Of a DNA stretch of 64,000 bases, positions 55,246 to 62,826 are shown one piece after another. A program made the translations under genes and the position numbers. The first letter of the stretch is position 1. Every line of letters starts with the position of its first letter. Source of the DNA: Sphingobacterium arenae (GTDB lineage Bacteria; Bacteroidota; Bacteroidia; Sphingobacteriales; Sphingobacteriaceae); contig NZ_JACNYK010000003.1 in NCBI RefSeq assembly GCF_014692505.1, positions 1 through 64,000 on the forward strand. Reading direction: 5' to 3'. The notes beneath the pieces were generated by a model. The model did not search any database and was not told the DNA's origin. It was given only the letters and a program-made list of their open reading frames with translations.

Positions 55246-55528
55246 GATGATTCTTTAAATTATTCTTTCCTACAATCGACACTAATATCGAAATTATTTC
55301 CTTAAATTTCTTCTATTAAATACAGCTGATTGCTGAGGAGAACCGAGCTTGCGAGTTCTCTGAAAGTAATTATATAAATTCATTTTATATGTGGCTCAAT
55401 TATTTTTAATTAGGATTTATGCATTTTTGTTTATTTTTAAAGGCGTGCATGAGCTCATTTAAAATTCGGTTCGTGAATACAGCGCATTTTATGTAAATTT
55501 GAGTGTTCTATATCAAAAAAGGTATCTA
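55246..55528. other. 283-bp intergenic region between thymidine kinase and a hypothetical gene
   Basis: AT-rich region with a GAGAAC/GTTCTC hairpin (55338-55360) and an ATATAAA/TTTATAT inverted repeat (55372-55390). A -7 box is at 55494. No convincing small gene was found. Confidence 0.55.
55494..55501 (+). promoter_or_regulatory. -7 box TAAATTTG
   Basis: TAAATTTG fits TAnnTTTG, 27 bases before the ATG at 55529. A TTG at 55499 inside this box should not be used as a start. Confidence 0.5.
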
Positions 55529-56479
55529 ATGGCATACACAAAGGAAACTATATTTTCAAAAATAGGAGAGTTGTTGGTCGAGATTAATGACGATTACACG
55601 ACGTTATCAGATAAAAGTATGGCAGCTTCAGATGAAGTTTTGTTATTATTGGAAGCAAAAGCTATCTATTTGACCAGCCATATTGAAATACTACGAAAAT
55701 TAGTTGCGACGGTTGGACAAGAAAGCGCGTCCGTAAATGAAGAAAGGTCTACGTCTTCATTTGCTTTAGAGGGAGAAATAGATACACAACCCGTACATGA
55801 TGAAATTCAAGAGGTAATAGAGAAAGAGGGACGGCAACCCGAAGAAGCCGATACTCCGATCCATGAAATGCAGACGGACGTGGCTCCGTTAGCAGAAGAT
55901 CCGTCTGATATTGCCGATGATAAGGAGGAGCCTTTGGCCCCATCAATACAATCTACGCCTATTGAAAAAGAGGAACAGCCCCATCTTGTAGTGGAAGAGT
56001 CGCGTCCTGTGCAGGAAGAAGTTAAGTCTGAGCAAGCTCCTGCGGAAGGCGCTCAACCAGAGGTTGTTGTGAACGAAGTGGTGGAAGAACCTAAGCAGAT
56101 TATATTGGACGAAAGTCTGAATATACCGAATGTTGAGGAGGAAAAACCAGTACGTCCCCTGACACTGAACGAAATTCTTCAGCAGCAGCGTAAAACTGGA
56201 GTAGTAGATTCGAATATAACTTCTGGAGTAGATAAAGATAAAATAGTTGATCTCAAATCATCTATTAGCTTAAATGACAAGCTGTTGTTTATTAAGGATT
56301 TGTTTAACGGGTATTCCTTAGCGTATAGTGAAGCCATTGAGCTTTTGAATAGATACGTTACGTTTGCGGAAGCGGATGCCTTTCTACAGACGAACTATGC
56401 ATTGAAAAATAACTGGGCGGATAAACCGCAAACGGTAGAGAAACTTTATGCTATTCTGCGCAAAAAATTTATGTTATAA
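55529..56479 (+). CDS. Hypothetical acidic protein with a conserved C-terminal domain
   Basis: The 316-aa protein has an N-terminal helical segment (residues 1-60) and an acidic Glu/Pro/Val-rich low-complexity middle (about 75-215). The folded C-terminal part (about 240-316) starts near SISLNDKLLFIKDLFNGYS and contains EAIELLNRYVTFAEADAFL. No signal peptide or catalytic motif is visible. The function is unknown. The layout, a disordered linker joining two helical ends, suggests a scaffold or binding role. Confidence 0.75.
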   Translation: MAYTKETIFSKIGELLVEINDDYTTLSDKSMAASDEVLLLLEAKAIYLTSHIEILRKLVATVGQESASVNEERSTSSFALEGEIDTQPVHDEIQEVIEKEGRQPEEADTPIHEMQTDVAPLAEDPSDIADDKEEPLAPSIQSTPIEKEEQPHLVVEESRPVQEEVKSEQAPAEGAQPEVVVNEVVEEPKQIILDESLNIPNVEEEKPVRPLTLNEILQQQRKTGVVDSNITSGVDKDKIVDLKSSISLNDKLLFIKDLFNGYSLAYSEAIELLNRYVTFAEADAFLQTNYALKNNWADKPQTVEKLYAILRKKFML

Positions 56480-56505
56480 AAAAGAAGGCCTGTCGCCTTT
56501 CTTTT
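56478..56505. terminator. Terminator between converging genes
   Basis: AAAAGAAGGC pairs with GCCTTTCTTTT with a one-base bulge and a CTGTC-type loop. Its T-rich and A-rich arms let it work in both directions. Confidence 0.75.
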
Positions 56506-56998
56506 ATGCTATCTCAAACTGGACCCAGTCTGTTCCTTTTCGCCCGTAAACAAAATATTTTGGCTGTACAATTTCTGCACAAATTTCGACGTCGTGTAGA
56601 AAATCGATACTTTGTGTTCCAAAATTTCTTTTTTGGATAATATAAATGTTATTTGATTGTAAAGCGTCAGTCCTACTTAATATTTCGTCCTGAAGAATGT
56701 CGGGAACATCCGCATAAAGTTTATCGTTTTCTTGAACAATGAATAGTAGTGAAGGGTTATCGTATTTTTCCGTAAGTAATTTTCCTCCCGCGATAGCTAC
56801 ACTGTCCGCCAACTGTTCATTAAATAGGGGATGAAATCCCGTTTGTGTTAATATGAGAACCGAGGGACGTTGGTCTTCGGAAATGAATTTGAGTTTGTGT
56901 ATGAGAATATTGACCTCCTCCTCCAAATGTTCGGCCATATCGGGTTCCGTCTGTTGTATGTGGTGGAGTAATGTCGTGTAAAAATTAAGATTCTGCAT
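56504..56998 (-). CDS. Hypothetical protein
   Basis: The 164-aa protein is soluble with no signal peptide and an alternating alpha/beta pattern: RPSVLILTQTGFHPLF, SLLFIVQEN and IYIIQKRN. No catalytic motif is recognised. Faint likeness to a periplasmic-binding-type or Rossmann fold was not strong enough to name a family. A -7 box lies upstream. It is divergent from ybaB. Confidence 0.7.
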   Translation of the reverse strand: MQNLNFYTTLLHHIQQTEPDMAEHLEEEVNILIHKLKFISEDQRPSVLILTQTGFHPLFNEQLADSVAIAGGKLLTEKYDNPSLLFIVQENDKLYADVPDILQDEILSRTDALQSNNIYIIQKRNFGTQSIDFLHDVEICAEIVQPKYFVYGRKGTDWVQFEIA

Positions 56999-57024
56999 GT
57001 ATGTTACGCTCCTATAAGTTCCTG

Positions 57025-57032
57025 CAAAGTTA
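57025..57032 (-). promoter_or_regulatory. -7 box TAACTTTG
   Basis: On the minus strand TAACTTTG fits TAnnTTTG, 27 bases before the ATG at 56998. Confidence 0.5.
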
Positions 57033-57102
57033 AGTTTTTGTTTGTTCTTTTTTGCCCCTATGTCATAGGTTTCGTAAATTGCATTATAAAACGAGGAATA
57101 TT

Positions 57103-57426
57103 ATGTTTGACAAGTTGTTTCAAGCGCAGCAAAAAGCTGAAGAGGTTAAAAAACGTTTAGATAGCATTTCTGTTTTTGGAGAAACAGAAGGAGGCAAAGT
57201 GAGAGTCGTAGCTTCTGCTAGTAAAGAAATAAGAGAGATTACGATTGATAATGAATTTCTTGAGCAGCTCCATGATAAAGAAGAGTTGGAAGAATTGTTG
57301 GTCGTTGCATTGAACAAGGCTTTGCAGCAAGCAGAAAATGTTAGCCAAGCGGAGATGCAAGTGGTTTCACAAGATTTATTAGGTGGTCTTGGCGGTTTAG
57401 GAAATTTATTTGGTGGCAATAAATAG
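57103..57426 (+). CDS. ybaB: YbaB/EbfC family nucleoid-associated protein
   Basis: The 107-aa protein has the YbaB/EbfC pattern: an N-terminal helix (FDKLFQAQQKAEEVKKRLD), a central sheet (GKVRVVASASKEIREITID), a C-terminal helix and a glycine-rich tail (LGGLGGLGNLFGG). It is a dimeric DNA-binding protein. The ATG at 57103 follows GAGGA; an upstream TTG at 57052 is rejected because the added residues do not fit the family. The recR-dnaX neighbours seen in Proteobacteria are not here. Confidence 0.92.
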   Translation: MFDKLFQAQQKAEEVKKRLDSISVFGETEGGKVRVVASASKEIREITIDNEFLEQLHDKEELEELLVVALNKALQQAENVSQAEMQVVSQDLLGGLGGLGNLFGGNK

Positions 57427-57464
57427 TGTTGGCACCGGCTTACAGCTTTATTTAAGGAAGATAT

Positions 57465-58148
57465 ATGGAAGTTACTTATTATGGACAGTCGTGTGTAGTA
57501 TTTGATTTTAATGATGCTAAGGTTTTATTAGACCCTTTTATTAGGTATAATTCGTTGGCAAAAGATATTGATATCAATCTTTTAAAACCTGATTATATCT
57601 TTTTAACACATTGTCATCAAGATCATGTCGCAGACATGAAATATATTCAGTCGAATAGCGGTGCCACTGTGGCGGCAATTGTAGAGACAGCCGCATGGGT
57701 AAGAAAACAGGGCGTGCCAGATGATAAGGTCATCGAATTTAATTTTGGCGGAACGCTTTCTTTGCCTTTCGGAAAGGCAAAAATGGTCTATGCGTTACAT
57801 ACCAACAGTACGCCGGATGGTGAATATGCAGGGGTAGCGGTTGGATATGTTTTTTTTGTTGATGGCAAAAAAATTTACTTTGCTGGAGATACTGCGCTCA
57901 CGTTGGAAATGAAATTATTGGAAGATTTACAATTAGATTGGGCATTTTTACCTATCGGTGGACATTATACAATGGATGTTGATGATGCTATTAAAGCCGC
58001 AAAGCTTGTGAACTGCAAAAATATTATAGGCATTCATTATAATACCTTCCCGCCTATTCATATTGATACAGAGGAAGCTAAAAGGAAATTTGAAGCAAAT
58101 GGATTGCAGTTGTATCTGCCACAGGTAGGTGAGTCGGTTGCTTTATAA
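57465..58148 (+). CDS. Metallo-beta-lactamase fold metal-dependent hydrolase (UPF0173)
   Basis: The 227-aa protein has the MBL zinc motif HCHQDH (49-54), a later FAGDTALT segment with the metal-bridging aspartate, and a C-terminal IIGIHYNTFP histidine. These fit the UPF0173/UlaG-like hydrolase group. The physiological substrate is unknown. It lies 38 bases downstream of ybaB and may be co-transcribed with it. Confidence 0.9.
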   Translation: MEVTYYGQSCVVFDFNDAKVLLDPFIRYNSLAKDIDINLLKPDYIFLTHCHQDHVADMKYIQSNSGATVAAIVETAAWVRKQGVPDDKVIEFNFGGTLSLPFGKAKMVYALHTNSTPDGEYAGVAVGYVFFVDGKKIYFAGDTALTLEMKLLEDLQLDWAFLPIGGHYTMDVDDAIKAAKLVNCKNIIGIHYNTFPPIHIDTEEAKRKFEANGLQLYLPQVGESVAL

Positions 58149-58154
58149 ATAAAA

Positions 58155-58178
58155 AGAGGCGCCGTTTAGTGCGCCTCT
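58155..58178 (-). terminator. Terminator of the second GlcNAc-kinase-like gene
   Basis: A perfect 8-bp GC-rich stem (AGAGGCGC with GCGCCTCT) has an eight-base loop. On the minus strand it is followed by a T-rich run (TTTTTATTT), so it ends the converging kinase transcript. It may also stop the plus-strand hydrolase transcript. Confidence 0.8.
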
Positions 58179-58192
58179 GTAGAATAATAAAA

Positions 58193-59050
58193 TTAATCCT
58201 TCGCTGTTCTATTGATATGATACACTACTAAATCATCTATTGGTGAGCGTATAATCTTACCAACCTCCATACCATACCGTTTGGCCGTTTCCTCTAGAAC
58301 ATTCCGGAAATTATAGGCTACCGAGCCGATACAGTTAAATGTGTGGGTTTGATAATCGGGGTATTTGCTTACTAGGTTCTTAAAGAATGTGTCGAATGCT
58401 TCCTCCACAATGCCACGAGTATACTCCATATTGACATTGTTGTCATATACAAACTTACTGAAACTGGCACAGAAACGGTTAGCTAATGGCTTTGTATAAA
58501 CGTTGTCCATGATTTCATCAGGGGTGAGTTTATAGGTTTCAAAAAATAATTTTTCAACCGCTTCAGGCATTAAGCCACGTATGAAATCCGTTAACAATTT
58601 CTTCCCTATATAACTTCCACTTCCCTCATCCCCCAATATATAGGCTGCAGAATCAATATTATGCGTTATTTTTTCTCCATCATAAACACAGGTGTTTGTA
58701 CCTGTACCCAAAATCGCAGCGAAACCGGGTTGATCTGCTAACAAGGCACGTGCGGCGGCGAGCAAGTCATGACCAATTTCCACTTTAGCATTCGGAAACA
58801 CTTTCTGCATAGCCATTTCTACGATTTTAGCTTTCTCTTCGTTATGCACACCGGCTCCATAATAATTTACTTCGGTAATTTTATCAAAAGGTAGATCACT
58901 AGGTAGCCCTTTTTTTAACGAATTAACAATATATTCACTATCGACAAAATAAGGGTTATAACCCTCTGTGTTGAAGTATATCTTTTTGTTTGAGTCATCT
59001 AACAAACACCAGTTTGTTTTTGTCGATCCTCCGTCTGCAATGATTATCAT
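58193..59050 (-). CDS. N-acetylglucosamine kinase-like protein (BadF/BcrA ATPase family), second copy
   Basis: The 285-aa protein has ADGGSTKTNWCLLDD (phosphate loop), AAILGTGTNTCVYDG and YILGDEGSGSYIGKKLL, all matching bacterial GlcNAc kinase. It is a paralogue of the protein at 53232-54095 and shares its length and motif spacing. GTGTNT resembles classical NAGK more closely than the first copy's GTGSDI. It is transcribed alone and divergently from rho. Confidence 0.88.
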   Translation of the reverse strand: MIIIADGGSTKTNWCLLDDSNKKIYFNTEGYNPYFVDSEYIVNSLKKGLPSDLPFDKITEVNYYGAGVHNEEKAKIVEMAMQKVFPNAKVEIGHDLLAAARALLADQPGFAAILGTGTNTCVYDGEKITHNIDSAAYILGDEGSGSYIGKKLLTDFIRGLMPEAVEKLFFETYKLTPDEIMDNVYTKPLANRFCASFSKFVYDNNVNMEYTRGIVEEAFDTFFKNLVSKYPDYQTHTFNCIGSVAYNFRNVLEETAKRYGMEVGKIIRSPIDDLVVYHINRTAKD

Positions 59051-59274
59051 TATAGATTTGGTTTTATTGTGTTATGTTTTTTGTTGCTAATTACTTTTTA
59101 CTAATACTTGCCCGAAAATACATCTTTCTGTCTAAAAACAAGAATTTTAAAAATTAAAAAAGCAGATAGATAAAAAATGAAAATACATTTTGTCTCTAAA
59201 AATGCCTTTTAATCGCTTTTAAAGTGCTTTTTTTTAATTTTTATTTTTTTTTATCCTTAGTGTATTTTGTACAA

Positions 59275-59311
59275 TATGTTTGGTGTTGAAAATAAAGTTT
59301 TTATTTTCAAC
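59275..59311 (+). promoter_or_regulatory. Upstream rho promoter box followed by a 5' hairpin
   Basis: TATGTTTG (59275-59282) fits TAnnTTTG. Two bases later GTTGAAAATAA (59285-59295) pairs perfectly with TTATTTTCAAC (59301-59311). A transcript from this box would begin at or inside the hairpin. No -33 TTG is visible. Confidence 0.45.
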
Positions 59312-59434
59312 TGCTATTAAAACAATTTTGGATTAAGGACGTTATATAGAGAGTTGTTGGAGGAAATAGTGTCTCACTTCGTGAAAAACCGATAGCGTCA
59401 AAAAAAATATTTCACAAAAAATATTTGAATATAC

Positions 59435-59463
59435 AAATGTTATGTTATTTTTGTGCCAATTCT
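59435..59463 (+). promoter_or_regulatory. Proximal rho promoter (TTG-N18-TATTTTTG)
   Basis: TTG at 59435-59437 and TATTTTTG at 59456-59463 have 18-base spacing. The implied leader is about 160 bases to the rho start at 59630. Confidence 0.55.
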
Positions 59464-59629
59464 CAGATTTATCCTAGAGAGAGGCAAGTAGCTTGCGTTG
59501 TATTAGAATAGTTATGTACCCTCTATCATATTTTTAGCACATCTAAGAAATAATGGAATAGCATTTGTTAAAAATGTAATTTGGATGAATTCAAAAAAGT
59601 AAAATCCTATATCTCATAGTAAAAAGTTA

Positions 59630-61126
59630 ATGGATATTAATGCACTAAATACCAAGCTCGTGTCGGAGTTACGCGAGATTGCAAAAGTACTGGGCATCAC
59701 TGATGCAGATAAACTGCGTAAACAGGAATTGATTGATCGTATCACGGTGATAGCGAAACAGTCTATCGAAAATGAAGGCCCAGAAAAGAAAGAAACCGAG
59801 CCTCCCGTAGCAGAGAGAACAAGGAAACGTGTCAGGACTTTAAAAACGGAGCCTGTCTCAATGACCAAGCGGACATCTTTGACGGATGATTTGTCGAAGA
59901 CAGATGATAGTTTTGGAACTGAAGCGCAATCTGAGGTTAACGTGACAAACGGAACAGAAGCAAGCTCTGCTCCTAAAGCAGAAACTTCATCTCCGGTACT
60001 TCCAACAGACTTTGGTAATGTCATCGTTAACGAAGGTGTATTGGAAATCATGCCAGATGGCTATGGTTTTTTACGTTCATCAGATTATAACTATTTGACA
60101 TCTCCAGATGATATCTATGTTTCGCAATCCCAGATTAAATTATTCGGATTGAAAACTGGGGATAACGTCCGTGGTTCCATCCGTCCACCAAAAGAAGGAG
60201 AAAAATATTTTCCATTGGTTCGTGTCGAGTCGATCAATGGCCAAAATCCAGCAGAGATTCGGGATCGGGTGCCGTTTGATTATCTGACACCTTTATTTCC
60301 GGACGAAAAACTGAATTTAGATTTAGGTACAGGAAACTATTCCACACGTATTATGGATTTATTTACCCCGATCGGTAAAGGCCAACGTGGATTGATCGTA
60401 GCACAACCTAAAACAGGTAAAACAAATTTATTGAAAGAAGTTGCTAACGCGATTGCAAAGAATCATCCGGAGGTTTACCTTATTATCTTACTTATTGATG
60501 AGCGTCCGGAAGAAGTAACCGATATGGCGAGAAATGTACGAGCAGAAGTGATTTCGTCTACCTTTGACGAACCTGCAGACCGTCATGTGAAGATCGCCAA
60601 TATTGTGTTGGAAAAAGCAAAACGAATGGTAGAGTGTGGGCATGATGTGGTCATTCTATTGGATTCTATCACACGTTTGGCAAGAGCGTATAATACGGTT
60701 GCGCCGGCGTCAGGGAAAATCCTATCAGGAGGGGTGGATGCTAATGCGTTGCACAGACCAAAACGTTTCTTCGGGGCAGCGCGTAATATTGAGAAAGGTG
60801 GATCATTGACTATATTGGCAACAGCTTTGACCGATACAGGTTCCAAAATGGACGATGTAATTTTCGAAGAATTTAAAGGTACGGGTAATATGGAGCTTCA
60901 GCTTGACCGTAAATTGGCTAACAAACGTATTTTCCCGGCTATCGATTTGACAGCCTCTAGTACTCGTCGTGACGATCTATTGGTAGATCGTGATATATTG
61001 CAACGGATGTGGGTACTACGTAATCACCTGGCTGACATGAATTCTACCGAAGCTATGGAATTTCTGTTAACGCAAATGCGCGGGACCAAATCAAACGAAG
61101 AGTTTTTAATTAGCATGAATAAATAG
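59630..61126 (+). CDS. rho: Transcription termination factor Rho
   Basis: The 498-aa protein has the Rho N-terminal helical domain (1-44) and a low-complexity insert (about 45-128). The OB-fold RNA-binding domain contains GYGFLR (144-149). The RecA-like ATPase has the P-loop AQPKTGKT (258-265), [10 protein letters not shown], the Q loop region [17 protein letters not shown] and [20 protein letters not shown]. It is a hexameric helicase that ends transcription. Length exceeds the E. coli protein because of the insert, as in other Bacteroidota. A long leader upstream suggests autoregulation. Confidence 0.97.
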   Translation: MDINALNTKLVSELREIAKVLGITDADKLRKQELIDRITVIAKQSIENEGPEKKETEPPVAERTRKRVRTLKTEPVSMTKRTSLTDDLSKTDDSFGTEAQSEVNVTNGTEASSAPKAETSSPVLPTDFGNVIVNEGVLEIMPDGYGFLRSSDYNYLTSPDDIYVSQSQIKLFGLKTGDNVRGSIRPPKEGEKYFPLVRVESINGQNPAEIRDRVPFDYLTPLFPDEKLNLDLGTGNYSTRIMDLFTPIGKGQRGLIVAQPKTGKTNLLKEVANAIAKNHPEVYLIILLIDERPEEVTDMARNVRAEVISSTFDEPADRHVKIANIVLEKAKRMVECGHDVVILLDSITRLARAYNTVAPASGKILSGGVDANALHRPKRFFGAARNIEKGGSLTILATALTDTGSKMDDVIFEEFKGTGNMELQLDRKLANKRIFPAIDLTASSTRRDDLLVDRDILQRMWVLRNHLADMNSTEAMEFLLTQMRGTKSNEEFLISMNK

Positions 61127-61150
61127 CGAATTCCTTTGATATTTTCTATT

Positions 61151-61190
61151 TTTAAGCCATCCTTTGTTTTCAAGGGTGGCTTAAATTTTT
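61151..61190 (+). terminator. Rho-independent terminator after rho
   Basis: TTTAAGCCATCCTT (61151-61164) pairs with AAGGGTGGCTTAAA (61172-61185), with one G-U pair, followed by a T run. It separates rho from pssA, whose start codon is only 12 bases further, so read-through may feed pssA. Confidence 0.85.
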
Positions 61191-61201
61191 TATATATAGT
61201 G

Positions 61202-61894
61202 ATGAAGAAACATATTCCCAATACATTAACTTGTCTCAATCTTTTCAGTGGTTGCATCGGTGTTCTATTTGTATTAAAAGGAGAGTTTCTGTTGGCGTTC
61301 TATTGTGTCCTCGCCTCGGGAATATTTGATTTTTTTGATGGAATGATCGCTCGGCTACTGCATGTTAAATCAGATATTGGGAAGGAGTTGGATTCTTTGG
61401 CCGATGTGATTAGTTTTGGTTTTTTGCCGGGGGCAGTGTTATATAAATTATTAGAGGCGTCTACAGATAACGTATATCTTCCATATTTAGGATTTATTGT
61501 CACCGCATTTTCGGCGTTGAGATTGGCAAAGTTTAATGTGGATGAACGACAAACGTCTGAGTTTATAGGACTCAATACACCAATGAATGCTTTCTTTATT
61601 ATGTCCCTGCCTTTTATAGGTGCCGCGCATCCAAATTGGATATATCAACCTTTGGTATTACTTGTTATCGTGGCGTTGGTTAGCTTCCTGCTGGTGTCTG
61701 AAATCCGTTTATTCAGTATGAAGTTATCTTCGTTGGCGTGGAAGGAAAATAAGTTCAGATATATTTTCCTGTTTATCAGTATCGTTCTTTTGATTACGCT
61801 CCGTTTTTCTGCTTTGCCATTCATTTTGCTTTCCTATTTTATTTTCTCCCAATTGCATTTTAGGTTACAAAAACAGCAGGATAAATACGAGTGA
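61202..61894 (+). CDS. pssA: CDP-diacylglycerol--serine O-phosphatidyltransferase
   Basis: The 230-aa membrane protein has about seven helices and the CDP-alcohol phosphatidyltransferase motif D46-G47-xx-A50-R51 followed by G60, D64 and D68 (DGMIARLLHVKSDIGKELD). It makes phosphatidylserine, the precursor of phosphatidylethanolamine. The ATG at 61202 is chosen. An upstream TTG at 61136 would place the start inside the terminator stem. Confidence 0.95.
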   Translation: MKKHIPNTLTCLNLFSGCIGVLFVLKGEFLLAFYCVLASGIFDFFDGMIARLLHVKSDIGKELDSLADVISFGFLPGAVLYKLLEASTDNVYLPYLGFIVTAFSALRLAKFNVDERQTSEFIGLNTPMNAFFIMSLPFIGAAHPNWIYQPLVLLVIVALVSFLLVSEIRLFSMKLSSLAWKENKFRYIFLFISIVLLITLRFSALPFILLSYFIFSQLHFRLQKQQDKYE

Positions 61895-61898
61895 TGTG

Positions 61899-62249
61899 CT
61901 ATGGCTTACGGCGATAATCGGCGATTTCCTGCAGTAGTACCAATATCTCATTTTCGATATCCAAAAATAGCGTATGCATATAGGGAATTTCCGCACCGTG
62001 TTTACCTGCGTATTCCAGTTGTTGCAATTTCTCTCGCAACGTTCGCGCCCCTACATAATCCATGGTCGGCTTTATATGGTGGGCTTTGTTTGCTATTTCT
62101 ATATGTGAAGCTGATGCCACCGCCTCCTTTAAAGCGTTTAGATCAATTGGTATCTGTTCTTGATAAAGATCAAGGAACTGGGAAATCAACTCCTTGTTAT
62201 ACATTAAGCTTTCCTGGATAAACGAGGGGTTAATCAATCTGTATTGCAT
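61899..62249 (-). CDS. Hpt (histidine phosphotransfer) domain protein
   Basis: The 116-aa protein is a single four-helix Hpt domain. The phosphoacceptor motif is AHHIKPTMDYVG, with H57 as the likely phosphorylated residue. The usual Gly after the Lys is Pro here. It would shuttle phosphate between a hybrid kinase and a response regulator, but no such partner is in the window. Its start overlaps the end of folK by 20 bases, so translation may be coupled. It ends four bases from the converging pssA stop. Confidence 0.82.
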   Translation of the reverse strand: MQYRLINPSFIQESLMYNKELISQFLDLYQEQIPIDLNALKEAVASASHIEIANKAHHIKPTMDYVGARTLREKLQQLEYAGKHGAEIPYMHTLFLDIENEILVLLQEIADYRRKP

Positions 62250-62742
62250 CGTTGTCGTTTGGTTTGTAAAGATGTACCTCTAAGTTATCTTCGCATTGCG
62301 TTAACAAGTCTAATGTTGTAATACCTAATTCTGGATGAGTAAATGAAGGCGCGATTTCAGAAAGCGGAACCAATACAAACCTTCTGTCGGGAAGGTAAGG
62401 GTGAGGGACGATTAAGCGATCGTGTTGAATACGGTCGTGATTAAAGTACAGAATGTCAATGTCAATTACCCTTGCGCCCCATTTCGATAGTCTTACGCGT
62501 CCCAAATTATTTTCAATAGCTTGAATGTTATCTAGAACATCTAAGGGAGAAAGGTCAGTAGATATTAAAGCTACTTGATTAAGAAATACGGGTTGATCTG
62601 TTACGCCCCAAGCTTCTGATTTGTAGAGCGATGAACAAGCTTCTATTTTTCCTATTTGGCTTTCTATTTCTATGAGAGCCTTTGCTAATTGCTGAGCAGG
62701 ACTGCCTAAGTTTGCACCTAATAACAAAAACACTTTGTTCAT
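62230..62742 (-). CDS. folK: 2-amino-4-hydroxy-6-hydroxymethyldihydropteridine diphosphokinase (HPPK)
   Basis: The 170-aa enzyme shows the HPPK motifs: LLLGANLGSPAQQL at the N terminus, LDNIQAIENNLGRVRLSKWG, ARVIDIDILYFN (the magnesium-binding aspartates) and LIVPHPYLPDRRFVLVPL. It pyrophosphorylates a pterin in folate synthesis. The gene overlaps the Hpt gene by 20 bases and is divergent from sppA. Confidence 0.96.
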   Translation of the reverse strand: MNKVFLLLGANLGSPAQQLAKALIEIESQIGKIEACSSLYKSEAWGVTDQPVFLNQVALISTDLSPLDVLDNIQAIENNLGRVRLSKWGARVIDIDILYFNHDRIQHDRLIVPHPYLPDRRFVLVPLSEIAPSFTHPELGITTLDLLTQCEDNLEVHLYKPNDNDAIQID

Positions 62743-62826
62743 TGTATAAAGATAAGCTAATCTATTTAAATTTCGAATTCTTCAAAAGAAACCATTAAAT
62801 TAGAGTCGAAAAAATAAAGGATGATT

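Larger units (their letters stand above)
59051..59629. other. 579-bp leader and intergenic region in front of rho
   Basis: Very AT-rich region with two candidate promoters for rho and an 11-bp perfect hairpin (59285-59311). A T-rich terminator-like stretch lies near 59220-59250. The 160-base segment after the second promoter has a small GCAAG/CTTGC hairpin. A long untranslated leader is common for the autoregulated rho gene. No open reading frame was found. Confidence 0.6.

Noticed and set aside
61901-62221. Open frame of 106 codons on the plus strand
   Set aside because: It is antisense to the Hpt gene, which has a clear domain signature.
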